From the NCBI GenBank assembly GCA_947313855.1, contig CAMZNS010000026.1, forward strand, positions 1-64,000: a stretch of DNA of 64,000 bases. The letters run 5' to 3'. Shown here piece after piece: positions 62,455-64,000 of this stretch. Origin of the DNA: an uncultured Deferribacteraceae bacterium. GTDB taxonomy: Bacteria; Chrysiogenota; Deferribacteres; CAMZNJ01. A model generated the notes under the pieces. That model saw nothing but the letters and a program-made list of their open reading frames with translations, was not told where the DNA came from and searched no databases. The position numbers and the translations under genes were made by a program. Numbering within the stretch: the stretch's first letter is position 1; every line of letters starts with the position of its first letter.

Positions 62455-62985
62455 TCAGGATGTTGGTATATTTAGGGTACACACGGCCATGGCGGCGATA
62501 CCCTCTTGTCTACCAACAAACCCGAGTTGTTCAGTTGTTGTTGCTTTGATTGATACATCCTGCTCCGACAGGTGCATGCATTTTGCTAAGGATGCTCTTA
62601 TTTGGGCGATGTGCGGGGCTAGTTTGGGCTCCTCTGCCATTACCTGAGCATCGATATAACTTATTATTTTATAAGGGTGGTTCGATCCTGGAAGACCTTG
62701 TGGGGTAAATTTAAGCTCCACCATGTCAACCACTGCACTGAGCAGTTTTAGGGACGAAACCCCTTTGTATTGTTGATCGGTATCGGGGAATTGTTGTCCG
62801 ATATCCCCTAAATTTGCCGATCCGAGTATGGCGTCAATAATAGCATGTGTTAAAACGTCGGCATCGCTGTGTCCGATTAAGCCTTTGCCCTCGTTGTGGG
62901 GGAGTGTTACGCCACCCAAGATGAGTGGTCGGTTGTCGCCGAGCTGATGGACGTCGAAGCCTATGCCTGTTCTAGTTTTAACCAT
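62455..62985 (-). CDS. ispF: 2-C-methyl-D-erythritol 2,4-cyclodiphosphate synthase IspF
   Basis: The MEP-pathway cyclase making isoprenoid precursors. The 176-residue product starts at 62985 (MVKTRTGIGFDVH). The zinc ligands are in GIGFDVHQ and GLIGHSDADVLTHAIIDA, with LGDIGQQFPDTDQQYKG and SIKATTTEQLGFVGRQEGIAAMA completing the family pattern. An unusual addition of about 14 residues (LKFTPQGLPGSNHPYKIIS) lies between the substrate loop and YIDAQVMAE. ispD is not adjacent. Confidence 0.94.
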   Translation of the reverse strand: MVKTRTGIGFDVHQLGDNRPLILGGVTLPHNEGKGLIGHSDADVLTHAIIDAILGSANLGDIGQQFPDTDQQYKGVSSLKLLSAVVDMVELKFTPQGLPGSNHPYKIISYIDAQVMAEEPKLAPHIAQIRASLAKCMHLSEQDVSIKATTTEQLGFVGRQEGIAAMAVCTLNIPTS

Positions 62986-63231
62986 AATCACAGGTATAAT
63001 AACGCCAAACCATGAATTTTGCAACTATTTATTAACACACCCCGCCTTAAGCCACAATGGGGGGCACTAGAAGTGTATGGGAGCATTTTAGAGCATTTAA
63101 AAGAGTATTGCGTATTGGTAATTGACATAAATGGGGGAAAAGATTAAAATCACCACACTACTTTTGGGTGAATACAGGTATGCAAGCGTTGCTAAGCAAG
63201 GGGCATAGGCTGTGGAGACGGGGAGTTTCCT
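62986..63231. promoter_or_regulatory. divergent region between ispF and flhB
   Basis: A 246-bp gap. I see AT-rich stretches but no convincing paired hexamers or sigma-54/sigma-28 signature for flhB, and no further gene. Confidence 0.3.
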
Positions 63232-64000
63232 ATGGCGGAAAATCAGGAAGGACAAGAAAAAACCGAACAGGCCACTAGCAAAAAAATTAGCGACGCCCGT
63301 GAAAAAGGGCAGGTGGCAAAAAGTCAAGAACTACCAAGTGCAATGCTACTATTTGCAGCAGCACTAATGATCGTACTCATCGGCAAATGGGTGGGAACAT
63401 CGCTAGGGAAGCAGTTCCTGTTCTTCTTCAACGTGGACTTCAAAACACTAGACGAAGAGATGGTGCTATTCCTGTTTTACAAAGCCTTCTCAGTGGCAAG
63501 CACCATACTCATTCCCGTTATGGTGGTTGTTGCAATTGTAGGCATCATGTCGCACATAGTCCAATTCGGAACACTATGGGCAACCAAAGCAATCAATCCC
63601 GACTTCACCAAACTCAACGTAATAAAAGGGATCCGAAACATGTTTAAGCTCACAAAACTTGTGGAGCTTGCAAAATCACTCACAAAAATATTCATCGTGG
63701 GAGCAATATGCCTCCCCATCCTCTACGCCAACAGGGTCGAGATAGTACTAATGCAAGACAGTACGCTCATCGAAGCCGTACAACTCGTCTACAGCATGGT
63801 CGTCGAAATGTTTTTCCGTGCCAGTGCAGTCGTAATAATTCTCGCACTCATGGATCTGCTGTACCAAAAATGGAACCACATGGAACAACTCAAAATGACG
63901 CAACAAGAGGTCAAAGAGGAACACAAACAGATGGAAGGGGATCCATTACTACGACAAAAAATACGGCAAGCACAAATGGACGCAGCAAGGGCAAGGATGA
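63232..64000 (+). CDS. flhB: flagellar export protein FlhB, cut by window end
   Basis: The first 256 residues of FlhB, with GGGGAG before the ATG. MAENQEGQEKTEQATSKKISDAREKGQVAKSQELPSA is the classic start. Four membrane helices follow with FGTLWATKAINPDFTKLN and IRNMFKLTKLVELAKSLTKI, then the cytoplasmic linker KMTQQEVKEEHKQMEGDPLLRQKIRQ. The autocleavage site NPTH lies beyond the window. It implies a flagellum (or, less likely, another type III system, since YscU-type proteins differ in this N-terminal block). Codons are strongly A/C-ending. Confidence 0.95.
   Translation, partial: MAENQEGQEKTEQATSKKISDAREKGQVAKSQELPSAMLLFAAALMIVLIGKWVGTSLGKQFLFFFNVDFKTLDEEMVLFLFYKAFSVASTILIPVMVVVAIVGIMSHIVQFGTLWATKAINPDFTKLNVIKGIRNMFKLTKLVELAKSLTKIFIVGAICLPILYANRVEIVLMQDSTLIEAVQLVYSMVVEMFFRASAVVIILALMDLLYQKWNHMEQLKMTQQEVKEEHKQMEGDPLLRQKIRQAQMDAARARM

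Noticed and set aside
1-64000. tRNA genes, rRNA genes, insertion sequences, prophage
   Set aside because: No T-loop-like GGTTCGAATCC blocks outside coding sequence, no transposase or integrase frames, no terminal inverted repeats seen.

Overview
The window is a stretch of core bacterial chromosome from a Gram-negative, probably flagellated organism that respires at low oxygen. It has lipid A genes (lpxD, fabZ, lpxA), bamA, skp, a TolC-type channel and a lapA/lapB-like pair; the flagellar export gene flhB and a pseudaminic acid synthase; and a cbb3-oxidase maturation cluster (ccoQ, ccoG, ccoI, ccoS). RNase J, a Gfo/Idh oxidoreductase directly behind lpxA, and dnaA behind recA recall deltaproteobacteria-like or Deferribacterota-like lineages, but I cannot name the phylum. 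No rRNA, tRNA, CRISPR array, insertion sequence or prophage is visible. TGA, TAA and TAG all act as stops, so the code is standard.

Layout. 0-4 kb: rlmE and a 1081-residue lipoprotein on the plus strand. 4.2-12.8 kb, minus: obg, dciA-like DUF721, def, dnaE, pstS, pseI. 13-19.3 kb, minus: ccoQ, ccoG, a 53-residue membrane protein, a DsbD_2/UreH-like protein, ccoI, ccoS and an unknown membrane protein. 19.6-22.9 kb: metG converging on tyrS. 22.9-32.3 kb, minus: an envelope operon murA-bamA-skp-lpxD-fabZ-lpxA-gfo/idh, then a prepilin peptidase. 32.4-34.7 kb: prfA-prmC. 35-38.5 kb: ridA, a dicarboxylate/amino-acid symporter, metC and a tiny GNAT. 38.9-44.3 kb: a secreted TPR-CHAT-like protein converging on a degenerate PTS EIIBC-like protein. 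44.7-47.7 kb: NlpC/P60 lipoprotein, HIT protein, lapA and lapB-like genes. 47.9-51.4 kb: yigZ, recA, dnaA. 51.9-55.4 kb: rplU-rpmA and an M29-like/tolC pair. 55.6-64 kb: purA converging on ftsK, a membrane protein, RNase J, ispF and the start of flhB.

Two genome-level oddities run through everything. First, the plus strand alternates between patches rich in G+T and patches rich in A+C. These patches cross gene ends and switch inside intact genes, whatever the gene orientation, so synonymous codon choice flips mid-gene (clearest near 2275 and 3885 in the lipoprotein, about 20850 in metG and about 22750 in tyrS). Second, short tandem repeats have expanded in many places. Inside genes they keep frame and sit in linkers or tails of essential proteins (DnaE, Obg, CcoI, LpxD, PrmC, DnaA, RecA, FtsK, LapA). 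Between genes, each junction has its own unrelated array.

The best candidates for undescribed biology are the composition mosaic, the repeat expansion in core proteins, and the neighbouring CHAT-like and PTS-like proteins, which have both lost the residues their families need for catalysis. All composition statements are by eye.
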